From contig RXOD01005691.1 in NCBI GenBank assembly GCA_005223375.1, positions 1-12,882 on the forward strand: DNA of 12,882 bases, written 5' to 3'. The notes beneath the pieces are model-generated. The model did no database searches. It worked only from the letters and a program-made list of their open reading frames with translations, and was not told the origin of the DNA. This DNA comes from Amoebophrya sp. AT5.2. Lineage: Eukaryota > Sar > Dinophyceae > Syndiniales > Amoebophryaceae. Below, one piece after another: positions 1 to 12,200 of the stretch (position 1 is the first letter of the stretch; each line of letters opens with the position of its first letter). Both the position numbers and the translations under genes were made by a program.

Positions 1-225
1 TACGACAACGAGGGCAAGCAGTGCGAGGGGTCCGAGGTGCGGCTCTTTCTTGACGACAAGCTGCTGGCCACGGCGTGGCCGAAGGACTTTCACACGGTGC
101 GGTTTTCCTTTACCGACGGCCAAAAGGTCCGGTTTCAGGGGCTGAACGGGTACGTGGAAAACGGAAACGGGGTGAAGTCGCTTCTGTACATCAAAACCGT
201 GATCCAGTTCGAGTACATCCGCTGC
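1..225 (+). other. C-terminal part of a beta-rich, lectin-like domain (residues 1-75)
   Basis: This stretch has alternating hydrophobic strands between C8 and C75: EVRLFLDDKLLATAW, then TVRFSFTDGQKVRFQGL, then SLLYIKTVIQFEYIRC. The order is a strand with an acidic turn, a Trp, a V-x-F-x-F strand, G-x-x-h-R-h, and a final strand ending in Cys. The same order occurs in the beta-rich domains at residues 2716-2866 and 3515-3666, where it reads VGYTVLDFNGKIHSWAG, TVELVYFPGATVRIYN and GIVTLHRLKAAC. I infer a divergent third copy entering from upstream. The fold (beta-sandwich) is guessed from the strand pattern only, and the match is too weak for certainty. Confidence 0.5.
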
Positions 226-3200
226 TCGGCGTTCGCAGCGTCGGACCTGCCGGCGACGGGACCGGCGGCCCTCCTGACGCGCAAGGCGGTGGACGCCACT
301 CTGAAGTCGGTGCTCGACAGCAACTCCGTGCCGGCCGTCCGCCGCACCGCCGTCGTCCGCGACCAGCTGTCGGTGGAGAAGCTGCCGGGCGATTTCGTCC
401 GCCTGAACGTGCAAGTGCCCCTGCCGGCCATCCCGGTCACGGGCCTCCCGGGACCGAGCTACGCCGCCGCCGAGCTGGCGAAAAAGGAGAACGTGCTCAC
501 GGCTCTGCGTTCCGAAGCGACGTTCGCGAACCTCGCCGCGACGCTGGAGGACACGTATGCCGTGCCGATCATGAACAAAACCGTGGGAATCTTCGACAAG
601 AGCACGCATTTGGCCATTGCTCCCGTTGAACCGGGGCGGAGCGTGGATGCTGCTCTCGTCCCGGAGTCGGAGGACGTCGCGACGTTTGACGTGCTGCCGC
701 CCAGAACAACGGCTGCGGAGAAGCGGAACGACGTGCGCTTCATCGAGGCGTCGGGCACTTTGCACACGAAGGACACGTCCACGTTTTCGGACGACGCGTT
801 GTCGGCACTGCTCGAACAGAGCGTGGCGAAGTCGGCGCTGATGGACATCCCCGCACAGTTCGTGGCCGCCACCTTCGACGCGATCGTGCCGAAGTACGAC
901 GACACGCTCGGGTTCACCTTCGAACGGTCGTTCAAACTGCACCTGCAGGTGCGCAACAGCACGACCCTCGAGTGCGGATTCAGCATTGTGGTGCTTCAGT
1001 CCGACGCGTTCCAAGCGGAAACGCAGGCGGAGCTCACCACCGCGTCCGGAGGACCAGCCAGCAGCTACGGCATCATCCTGTTCAAGGTGGATCACGCGAA
1101 ACTGGCCTCCATGAGCCGCGTCACGCTCCAGCTCGACCACGACTTCGGCAGCGCCCAGAAACAGCTGGGAACCGCCCCCTGGGAGAACCTGAATTTCGAG
1201 AAGCTGGTCACGAACGCGCTGCGAAGGCTGAACACGATCTCCCTGCGCGCGGCGCACGTGTATCGGGACTTGGCGGACGAGGGCGCAAAGACGCTCCACA
1301 ACGACAATGAGCGGCGGATCTGGTACCGCTTCGCGATTCCGTTCGCGGAGAAGCCGGCCAGCCTCTCGAAGGTGCTGTCCGTGTCCAGCGACAACCTACC
1401 CGAGTCCAAGTTCTTCACCAACATTCTGGAGGAAGACCTGCGGGCGGACGCGAGCATCGTCGCAGCGAACGTGCGACCCTGGGTCGGCAGCGTGAAGGTG
1501 GTCGGCTACGACACGATCAGCTTCGTGCGGGCGTACGTGAACTCCGACGACGTGCTGATCAAGTCGAACTCCGCGGCCGACCTGGAGACTGCGGCGCCCG
1601 AAAAGATGGCGCCGCTGATTCAAAAGGCCGTGCATTCCGCACTCCAAAACGCCGTGCCCGAGTACGCCGAGGCCGCGGGGCAGTTCCTCTTCCCCGCGGA
1701 TTTGCTCGTCGCGTTCCACCCCACTCCCTCCGCCCTGCAGAACGAGACCAAGGCGGACAAGTATTTGATTTCCGTCCCGGTCACCAGCTTCGCCTACACG
1801 TCCGCGCAAACCCTAAGCACCGCAACCTCCACCTCCGCCAAAGAAAAGGAGTTGAACGACAAGATCGTGGCCCTGTTCGCGGGCCGGGCAGCGAGCACCG
1901 CCTCCAGCGAGTTCTTTGAGAACGTGCAGAACCGGTTGGCCTATCTGCGAGACACGGTGTACCACAAGCAAAAGCCAATCGTTCTCACCCCGGGGTCCGC
2001 CTCGGCCTCCGCGGGCACGGAGGCGACGCGCCTGGCCCGCTTGACGTTCCTGCGGGCGACGCTGGTGGTCACCCCGAGCAGTGCCGCGGTTACTGATGTA
2101 TCAGCAGTCGCAGCGGCGGTGCGCGCTGCCCTGGCGGGCAGCGCCGCGCTGTCCGCGGCGAGCGTTGAGGCGCCGACCGCGTCGCAACTCGCGGCGCTCG
2201 CGACGTCGACCGCGAACAAGTTTGAGATCGTGTGCCAGGTTTTCGACACGAAGACCATGTCCACGCGCGCGGCCCTGGTGGCCTCGCACCTGTCGCAGGG
2301 CACGGACCTGGGCGGGGGAATCGCGACCGCGGTGACCACGGCCCTCAACGCCGCGCTGGGTGCGGGTACGGTCACGTCCGCCGAGTTCGCGGCGAAAACC
2401 GAGCTCCTGTCCCACGTGAGCGTGCAGGGCTCTTTCCAGCACGACGGCGACGCGTTTGCGGACGAGAGCGAGCTGATTGCGCCCGTGCAGAACGCCTTCG
2501 TGAAGGCGATCTTCGACGCGACGCAGCAGCAGCTCAGTGCCGGGATGGTGGCGGTGACGCTCCTGGAGGGGACGGCCGCGCGGAAGCAGCCCCAGTTCAC
2601 GGTCTCGATCCCCGCCGCCGGCCCCGTGTTCGACTGGTTCTTCGATGCGGCGCCGGAGGGGCTGCAGTTCTTCGCCAACGCGCAGCTGCAGAACGAGTTT
2701 TCGGCTTCCGGTCCCTTGGCCGCGGACAAACAGCGAACGGTTTCCGCGGTCGAGGTGGCCACGGTCGCGGGCGACGCGAACCGCGGGTACGTGGTTGGAG
2801 ATATGGCGCTCACGTTGGACGGTAGTGGAGGGAAGCTTTTGCCGCCGAACGGCCAGATGGCTCGCCTGATGGTGCAAGCGGCGATCGAGATGGCGACCAA
2901 GGGCGTGAACGCGTTCGACGTGCAGCCGTTTTCGCTCGTTACCTACGTCCCGAGCGCCCAGTTCGCGACTCCGGCGGCGGACGCCAACTTGGTCTTGGAC
3001 GGGCAGGTGGCGCTGCCGTTGGACGGGGCGGTCGGCCAGCGCGGGGCGGTGCAGTACGCCGTGGGCGGTACCGCGGATAAGGCCGCAGACTTCGCGACGA
3101 AGGTGCGGGAGGCGCTGCAGAAGTTCGGGCTGACCGTAGCGAGCTTCTCCGTCACGTGGAAGAGCTCCGTGGCCGCGGTTCCGTACGTGCGGACGCCGCT

Positions 3201-6200
3201 GGCGACCGCTTCCGACTACGTGCTGATCGAGTCCGCGGGACTGGAGATCGACGCGGTGAAGCGAGTTAGTGCCAACTCCAACGCCAACCTGCCGTTCGGG
3301 GAAACGCAGGTGGAAACCGAAAAGGCGGTGGAGGCGCTGATGCAAAAGGTCATGTTCGAGAGCTTGATCGACGTGGTGCCGTCGAGGAGTTTCGACGGCC
3401 CGGTGCTGCCGGAGCTGAACGCGCGAGCCAGCGGCTCGCCGGCGGAGTTCAACCAGTACTTCCTTGGTGTCACGGCGAAGGTCGCGACGAGAGACGCGAC
3501 GGCCTCGGACAAGGACGGCGTTCCGTTTATCGATCTTGCGACCGGCAACGTGGCTCCCACGGTGCGTGTGAGCTTTTTGGTCCCCGCGAGCGGCGTTTCC
3601 GTGGAGGAGACGACCCAGTTGCTTTCCCTCCTGTCGGAGCCGGCTGCGAACGCGACGAGCTGGTTCCACTCTGTGGTCGCGGCGAAGGCGGTGGCGCAGG
3701 CGGGGGACTTCGGTCTCACGATCGCGAAGGGTGCGGGCGGGGTCCGAAGCTGGTCGCAGCCCGCGCAGCTTGTGACGCACCAGTACGCGAGCTACTCGTT
3801 GGCGGACAGTTCCCCGCTCCTCTCGCAGTTCTTCGGAAAGGCGTCGGCGGGAAACAACGCCACCGTGGCGGACAAGCTCGAGTGGCTGCGCCGGAGCGTG
3901 CAGTACGGCTTTGCGAAGGTGGTGGGAAAATCGGTCGGCCACAGCACACTGTCCACGTCCGCCGTCGCGGTGCCGTTCTCGGACGCCGTTGTCGCAGAGG
4001 GATTTCGGTATTCGCTCGCGGACGCCGCCAACATGCGGTTCAACGGCGCGAGCGTCTGGAGTCCCTTCTACATCCCCGTGGTGCTGGACAATTTGAGTGG
4101 TTTGGCCGCCTCGTCCGACATCGACAGCGAGACCCTCACCTTCAAGGTCGCCCTTCCGTTCGCGAACAAGGCGAAGCTCCGCCTCGGCGAAGCCGCGTTG
4201 TTATCAGACGTGGCGTCCAGCGTGCGAGCCGATTTGCAGGCGGCGCTTGAGGTCGCGGCGGGGGTTACCTCCTCCGCGACTTTGACCGTTGTCGACGCGG
4301 ACGCGGAGGTGTCGTTCTACGAGACGCCGCTGCTGGAGCTGCAGTCGCCGAAACAGGGTTTGACAATCGCCGCCTTTCAGAAGCTGGGGCAGCTGGCCGG
4401 CCACCACGCGTTCGGTAAGGTGCTTGCCGGCGTCGCGGACGGCTACGTCCAAGACCGGCTGAAGGTGCTGAAGATCGTCACGCACGCGGTACCCGAGTTT
4501 GAGGACCAAAACTACTACGGGAAGATGAAGCTGCGGCTGTACTTTCCGTCGGAGGCGGGCGGTGCGGTGGCGCTCGCGCCGCTGCAGCCTGGCAGCTTTC
4601 TGAGCGAGTTTGGCGCGCGGCTGACCACGCTGGGGGTGCCGTTCTCGACCGCCCCGCAGGTGGCCCCAGCCCAGGGCGACGCGACGCTGATCCGTAAACC
4701 AAGAGGTTCGACCGCGGACTTCGGGCAGGTGCGGCTGCGCATCGCGTACCTGCAGCTGCTCGGCCGCGGGAAGATCACTCTGAATGCCGGGAGTGGCGTC
4801 GGGGTGTCGACCGCTGCCGAGCTCGTGCGGGACCAGCCGAGCGTACTCACCTCCCAGACGATCAAGCCGTTGATCCTTTCAGCGTTCGCGAAGTCCGCGA
4901 GCGCCGGTCCGGGCACGTGGCACGTGGAGCCGAAGATCCCGCAGGCGGCGAATTACACGATGAAGTCCGCGCGGGTGCTGCGCTCGTGGCCGGAGGCCGG
5001 CGTGGACGACGCGTCCACGCATTCTCAGAGCTTCGAGTTCGAGTCCATCATCGAGGTGCGCGACGTCACGCTAAAAGAAATTGCCGGGCTGAAGACCGCG
5101 TTGAGCGCGAAGGCGTTTCGCGACGTGTTCATCCCAGATTTGGTGGAAGTGTTTGAAGCGGAAGGATCAATGGCGCTCACTGTTTCGGGGGATTTAACCG
5201 AGAACCGGTTCACGGTGAAGCAGCTGAGCCACACGGAGTTCACGATCAACGTGGCGATCGGGCCGAAGAACAGCTTCGCGTGCCCGCCGCTGTGGACCCA
5301 CGAAACCGACGGCATGGTGAACGGGTGGGACCTGTCGGAGGCGAAGGCCTACTACAACCCGGAGACGAAGCAGATGGTCTTTCAGAACGGGTGGAACGAA
5401 GCGAACGACCTGCCCTCCGGCTGCTCGCTCCAGGACGTGTACGATTTGTGCATGCAGGTCGGCGCGAAGGGCTACACCCACCCTGCGACGGGCCGCACCA
5501 ACACCCGGCAGGGCTTCTGGGCGATCGGGAAGAAAACCGGGAACACCATGCTGCGGTACACGTGGGGCGGAATGGGCCGGTACAGGATGTACCACGGAAA
5601 CTGCGCGCCGGCGCACTGCGGGCGCGGCGGGGGGGGCACGAACAACTACGCCTCGCGCATCTGGCGCTGGCAGCAGGAGGGTCCGGGCTCAAACTGGCAG
5701 CCGGGCAACTACCCCGCCGGTTTTCCTTTCATAAAAGACTTCAACGTGCACTACCAGTACTTCAAACCGCCGTCCTTGATGTGGGGCCCGAGCCACAGCG
5801 ACGCCCGGGTGCAGGATGGCGAGACCAAGGGCGTCCTGTTCGGGCACACGGGAAATCCCTCCACCACGATGATCCACATGGCCGCGGAACAGGCGGAGAC
5901 CTGGCAGGGGGCGTACTTGCCGGTGTACATGCTGTACGACATGCGGTACGACGAGGACTACGCAAGTACCAACTGGCAATGCCGCGGCTCCCCGCAGTTT
6001 GTCGACGTTCTGGGGTCCTACTACTCGTTGCTGCCGGTGGTGCGGCAGGGGGCGCTGCAGGGGCTGAAGGACGTTGTCGGGTTATCCGCCGCGGACCTCT
6101 TCGAGGAAGACCTGCTCGCAGACCTGCCGTCGGCCGGCGTGGTGCCGGAGGCGGAGGTAGCGGGGAAAGAGTACTACCAGATCTCCTACTCCTTCGCCTT

Positions 6201-9200
6201 GCCGATCATCTCCGACACGCTGCAGACCGTGCTGGAAGACGTGAAGCTGCCGAACACACCCTACCCGGCCGGCACGCCGCTGCGGGACCAGTTCCTGTCG
6301 CGGTTGGCCGGGCCGCTGGACACGTGGAAGGCCAACAGCGCCACTCAGTCTTCTGCCGGCTTCTCCCGGCTGCCGTACGTGAAGGTGGCGCCGGGGGCGA
6401 CGGGCGCGTACGGCGCGCAACACCTGTTCTTCGACGCGGAGATGAAGTTCAACCCGCAGGCAACATCGCAGCCGTCGTGGGCTTACCTCGACCTGGACAG
6501 CGCGCTCGAGCGCGGCGTCGCGGCGAGTTTAAACGCGCCGGCGGTTGTGTCCAACGCGCTCGCCCTGTACCCGCTGTCGGCGGCCGACGTCGCGGTTTGC
6601 GCCGTGCCGGACTATTTAGCTGCTGGTGTGTCGAGTAGTCCGCTCACCATCGCGGTGTCGAACATGCGCGACTCGATGGAGGAAGGCGACCAGACGCGCG
6701 CGGTGCGCCGCGCGGGGCTCGCGAACGCCCTCGCGGCCGCGCTGTACGACGATTCTTCAAGACGGGAGCGCTTGGCGGACCTGGTGCAGTCCTTCGACCG
6801 CGACGGGGTCGCGTTGCCCGGACTGGAGCTCGCGAAGCCGGAGTTCATCCGAGCGAGCGGGAAGCTGCCGAGTGAAATAACCTACTTCGAGGCGCGTGTT
6901 GGCATCTCGAAAGACGCGGTCGCAGCGGCGGACGCGGACTTCTTCCAGACCAGCACGTTCGACGCCCCCTCCTGGAAGTACTCCACCCCCAGAGACGGAG
7001 GCGCGAGCGCGGACACGAACCAGTTTTTGGCGGACGTCGCCACCGCAGTGTCGAACGCGCTGGGGAAGGCGCTGAAAGAAGCGCGGTACGACGACTTCGC
7101 GCCGAACGCGGCGGCGGAGGTGCCCGTGGTGGCGTTTTGGGGCGACAAGGAGAACACGGTGAAGGTGCAGGCGTACGTGGGGGACAGTGTGGAGGCGGTC
7201 GGCGTGAACGCGCGGGCGTTGTACTCCATCTTGGCACAGTCGGGCTCCTCCACCATCCCGAAGCTGAAGGGCGTCGTGCTTAAATCCGGCGCGGGGGGAC
7301 TTGCTTCCGCGGGTGGCTCGAAGTTCGCCACCGTGCAGGTGGGCAGCGCCCCCACGTGGTGGCAGGACGCGACCGCGTTGCAGGACGCGGCTGCGCTTAA
7401 GCTAAGCTTCGAGCCTACCAGCGTGACGCCGGTGGAGCGCACGAGCGGGTTTGTTAGTTTCGAGGTGGCCAACCTGGACACGACCGTTGCCTCGTTTCAG
7501 GACTTCACGAAGGTCGCGCTGCACCACGCGTTCCAGCACTGCTGCGGGCGCTCGCTCCACCTGGGGCAGATAGCGCTCGTGTTCAAGGACGCGGAGGTGT
7601 TGGCGAAGAGTTACGCGGCGAACGTTTTTGTTTCGCTTTCAGTCGTGTTCGCGGCCCCCGTGCCGCGTTCGGACGCGGCCTTCTTCTTCGCGCAGCGCGA
7701 GGGCAGACTGGTGCCGCTGCTGCGGCAGGGACTGCAACACGCGGCGCACGCGATGATGGGAACCACCACCCCCGCGGTGGAGGTGAAGAACGTGTACGCG
7801 GAAAGGTTCAAAAACTCCTTCCGGCAGTACGTGGCGGCCGACATGGCGTTCAACCTTGGCGGGACCAGCGCGAACTCGGTGTCGGCCTGGATGCCACAGG
7901 TGCTCGCCAACGGCCTCGCCGACGCCGTGGCAAAAGAAACGGACCGGCGGCTGTCGGTGCCCGAGGTCGCCAGCGTGATGACCCAGGCGCAGAAGAAGGA
8001 CCTGCTGCCGAAGGCGAGTGTGGACTGCGGGTACGACGTGACGGTGAGTGCACTGAGTGACGTCACGGACGCGGCGAACGGTGCGGGCTGGGTTTTGGAG
8101 CCGGTGTCGACGTTCGCGGACGGAAGTGCGACGCTCGAGGTGGCGCGGTCGGCTTCGAAGGCCGCTTGTGCGGCGTTCGGGGGTGTGCCGTTGGCGACCT
8201 GGGCCGATCCCGCCGCCGACGACAAGGCCGCGACGGTGTCCCACAAGGCCGTGTGGACCAAGATGACCACGTTTGGCGTGCTGACGGTCGAGTTCGGGAA
8301 CTGCGACAACGAGTTCACGAACGAGGAGGCCGCGCCCTCGGGCGACGGCACCAACCTGGACCGAGTCGGCTACACCGTGCTGGACTTTAACGGCAAGATC
8401 CACTCGTGGGCCGGGCCGAACGAGAAGAAGACCGTGGAGCTGGTGTACTTCCCGGGGGCCACGGTGCGCATTTACAACATGGGTGGCAGGAACCGGGACA
8501 GCGGCATCGTCACGCTGCACAGGCTGAAGGCGGCGTGCACGGAACTCACGAAACTCGGCGCCCAGTGCGAGCACAAGTGCACGAGCGAGTGGAGCTGCAA
8601 GAGGGTGAATACCTTTGGCCGCGTCGCTCGCGACAAGAAGATTCCCGTCTTCAACCTGTGGGAGAAGGAGGACCCGTTTACTTCTAGCACCGAGACGACC
8701 ACGATCGTGCCGAAGTACCCGTCGAAGAAGTTCATGGAACCTTTAACCGCGCCCGCGAACGAGGAGGCCGCGGAGCTTGGCGAGTACAAGTGGGACGCGA
8801 GCGCCCTGTCCGGCTACCAGCTGCTACTGGAAAAGGGCGCGCCGAACCGTCACCGGGTCACCGGGTACGACGGCGAGACCCTGATCACGCGCGCGGACGG
8901 CGGCAAGTCCGGGGCGTGCTGCCCGCGATTCAGCTTATATTGCAAGCCGGTGGGCGTCTGGGAAATCCAGATTCTCGACAAGTGGCGCGATCCGGTCGGG
9001 AACCGGGACCTGGCCTTCGTCGCGAAGGCGTGCGACTCGCTGACGCGCTGCGTGGGCTTCCAGGTGCAGGACAACTGGGGCGAGGGGCTGCTCGCCTCGC
9101 TCTTCTTCGACCGAGACTACAACACCACGCTCGGGTGGCCGCGCGAGATGGGCGACCTGGAGAACGCCAACGCGGCGGCCTTTCCGGGCGTTGCGAACTT

Positions 9201-12200
9201 CCGCTTCGTGGGCTACGCGCCGGAGAACGGCATTCTGAGCACGGACAAGCACACGGGGGGCTTCGGCATGTTCGGGGTCTCCTCCACGCAGCCCTACGCG
9301 CACCACAGCTGCTTCCAGAAGAAGGTCCTGACGCCCTTCCCGAACAGCGACCCGTACGCCACGGACGGGTTCAAGGAGCCGGGGATCGGGCTGTGGCCCC
9401 GGGTGACGAATTCGGATTACAATGGCGGTGTCCCGGCGCTGCATAACCAGTGGGCCTCCCCGATCAAGACGTTTTCCTCGCGGAACGACGACGACTACTA
9501 CGAGATCTTCTCGCTCCCCCTCGGGAGCCCGAAGAACCCGGCCAACTGGTGGTCGCAGAGCCCCAAGTACTTGTCCGGCCACCCGCACTACGGCACGCCG
9601 CCCCCGGAGTTCCAGCACCGGCACGGCGTCTGCGGGGTGTACCAGGGGGGCTCAGCGATCCAGGGTAACAACGACCAGTCGCTGCAGATGGGCGGCTTCC
9701 GCAAGAAGGTGGCGGCGAGCAACTTGCACGAGTGCTTCGAGAAGTGCGACGAGTTCGACAACTGCATCGGCGTCACGGTCCACAGCGGCGTGGCGAGTGG
9801 CTATGGTAACATCCCGAGTATGTACGCGATGGGCGACTGGACGAAAAACCAGTACGACCGCGTCCTGTGCGAGATCCATTTCCAGGGAACCTGCCCGAAC
9901 TTCCGCCTCGAAACTCTGAAGGGCTGGACGATGCTCTGCGACGGTACTGGCCCCGCGCTCCCCCAAACCGGGAGCGGTACCCTATCCCTGGAGGGGTGGG
10001 CATCGGACGCACAGCACTACGTGTTCACCAACCTGGATCGCACTATCGCGGGCTGCTTCATCAGGAAAAACAAGCCCGGGATCAAGAAAGCCTCGCTCAC
10101 GTGGGACGGCTCACTGAAAACGGGCGAGACGTGCGCCGGCGGCGAGTGGGTCTCGATAACGGACCAATCGATGACCGAAGAAGGCTGCCAGGACGTGTGC
10201 TACGGGCTGCACGCGGCGAACGGCGGCATGTGCGCGGCGGTCGGCTACGACGCGACGAACAACCCCACCGTGTGCAACCTTCTGCTGACCTCCGCGTCCC
10301 AAATCGAAGCGACCGCGGTCATTCCGGTCGACTCCGACTTCTATTCCAAGCCGGATCACAAGCGCGCGGACGCCGTGGAGAGCTTCGCGGACCCGCGGCC
10401 GGCGCACCCCTGCCAGGAGTGCGCCGCGGCGCTGAAACAGGCTACCTCCACGGCGCAGGTGCTCGCGCTGGGGTACTCGCTCGACCCGATTCGGGACGAC
10501 TACGTGACCGACGCGCTGGGGACCAAATTCATGAAGGCCGAGCGGTCGGCGTCGAAGGCCACCTGCGAAAGTACGGGCGGCGCGGTGTTCGCGTCGTGGG
10601 GAGCGTCCGATGACAACCTCGCCACTCTGAGTGGGGAGGGTCTTAGTAAGACGTTCTCGACGTGGGGGAAGATGACGATCGAGATCGGCAACTGCGACGA
10701 GCTGTACACGAACAACGAGGCAAATGAGGCGACAGAGAACTTCGACCTGGTCGGCTACACGGTGGTGGAGCTCGACCGCGTGTACAAGGGCTGGGCGGGC
10801 CCGGGGGAACGAGTGACGGTGGACGTGAACGTGTACCCGGGGGCGAAGCTGCGCATTTTCAACGAGCCGGGGCGGCACCGCGATTCGGGCGTCATGGTCG
10901 TCTACAAAATCGTCGGCGAGTGCACCGAGCTGGATGTGAGCCTGGGGGAGAACGCGTGCGAGAGCAAGTGCGGGGCCAGCAGCAATCCGTGGGACTGTGA
11001 GCGGATCACCCCCCTCACCGAGGCGCAAATTTCCGCCGTCAAGGTGCGGGTCTGGGAGCAGCCCGAGAAGCGGCACTTTCCGAGTAAGGGCATGCCCTCC
11101 ATCGACGAGGTGTGGAATTCGGACGGCAGCGTCGAGCCAATCGACCCAACCAACTGGCCCGACACGTACAAGTGGGAGCGGGAGGGGAAAACCGCGTACG
11201 AACTCCTGATCGAGCTGCCAACCACCGGGCACCAGAAGAACCCGTACACGCAGTGGAAGGAGGACACTACGTACCACAGCAGTCGTACTCCCGTGAAACT
11301 GAACTTCCGCAGCGGGGACCCGGCCGGGGTGCCGGGGAAGTGCTGCCCGAGGCACTCGCACTTCTGTAAACCCGAGGGCTGGTGGGAGGTGGAGATCCCC
11401 AGCGGAAACTGGAACAAGCAGAACGAGGACGGGGCGCGGTTCGCGAAGCTGTGCGACATGTTCGCGCTCTGCGTCGGGTTCGAGGTGGACACCGAGCACA
11501 GGAACACCAAGCTGGTCGCGAAGTTCTTTTTCGACTACGACTACCGCACCGCGAACGGCTGGCCGCTCGAAATGGGGGACGTGGAGAACGGGAAGCCGAA
11601 CCGGTTCCCCGGCGTGAAGAAGTTCGAGTACGGGGGACCCGAGCCCGACTGGATCGTGAATACGCATAACGCGTATAACCGGCCCCAGTGGGGCCGCGAC
11701 ATCACCTTCGGCGGCTTCGGCATTGGGCAGACGTCGTGGAAGGCCAAGAGGATCGACAATGCGTTCCACTGCTACAAAAAGGTGACCCAGACCTACTACA
11801 AGGGCGAGGACCCGCTGCGCACGACATGGCAGGAGCCAAACAACGGCATCTGGCCGGACGAGGGCTGGGGCGTGAAGCACATGGCGCCGCCGATCCGCAA
11901 CGACCAAGACCTGCTATACTACACCGTGCCCAGTTCCACCCACGTGGGTGAGTACTACCGGCTCACCAACCAGCGGAAGAACGGGCGCGCCGAGAACGGG
12001 TGGTGCAAGACCACCGACGGTAAGATCCCGGCGGGCCACTCGATTGCTATCATGCCCGAAAAAATCCACGAGTGCTTCGAGGCGTGCGACCGGCTGCGGC
12101 CTTTCTGCGAGGGGGTGACCATCCGCGCGGGCCGTTGCCGGGACTGTAACATCTACTTCTACGCGAGCGGCGACGTCGACCACTACCACCGCGTGGTCTG

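Larger units (their letters stand above)
8134..10530 (+). repeat. Cysteine-rich module of about 800 residues, copy 1
   Basis: Residues about 2712-3510 form the first of two tandem copies. The anchor RSASKAAC here matches RSASKATC 799 residues later. Successive cysteines pair with those of copy 2 at offsets drifting only between about 777 and 822 residues: 2723/3522, 2768/3565, 2846/3641, 2856/3653, 2860/3657, 2973-2974/3781-3782, 3011/3818, 3104/3924, 3211/4002, 3245/4025, 3290/4067, 3396/4217 and 3425/4245. The order of parts is a beta-rich domain, a central Cys-Cys domain, an aromatic linker and two PAN/apple-like domains. Divergence between copies is large outside the anchors, so the duplication is old. 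The regular cysteine pairing implies a disulfide-stabilised extracellular fold. Confidence 0.85.

Noticed and set aside
1486..1503. GSVKVV (residues 496-501), resembling the SEA-domain self-cleavage site
   Set aside because: It departs from the G-S-hydrophobic-V-V consensus, falls in only one array unit, and lies at the unit's end rather than between its middle strands.
2101..3942. Antisense open frame of 613 codons
   Set aside because: It is codon-aligned with the sense gene and its translation is Arg/Gly/His-rich without domains. It is explained by the scarcity of sense TTA/CTA/TCA codons.
5280..6638. Plus-strand frame-3 open frame of 452 codons
   Set aside because: It is Arg/Gly/Ala-rich with no recognisable motif, and lies over frame-1 sequence that has clear protein character.
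8044..8049. GTGAGT resembling a 5' splice site (also at 11948-11953)
   Set aside because: Frame 1 continues with repeat-consistent protein on both sides and no intron-like stop-rich stretch follows; such hexamers are expected by chance.
8058..8065. TGACGTCA palindrome, a CRE-like site
   Set aside because: It lies deep inside coding sequence; one occurrence in 12.9 kb is compatible with chance.
10111..11907. Antisense open frame of 598 codons
   Set aside because: Same cause; it overlaps the conserved cysteine-rich modules of the sense protein and ends on a sense TCA codon.
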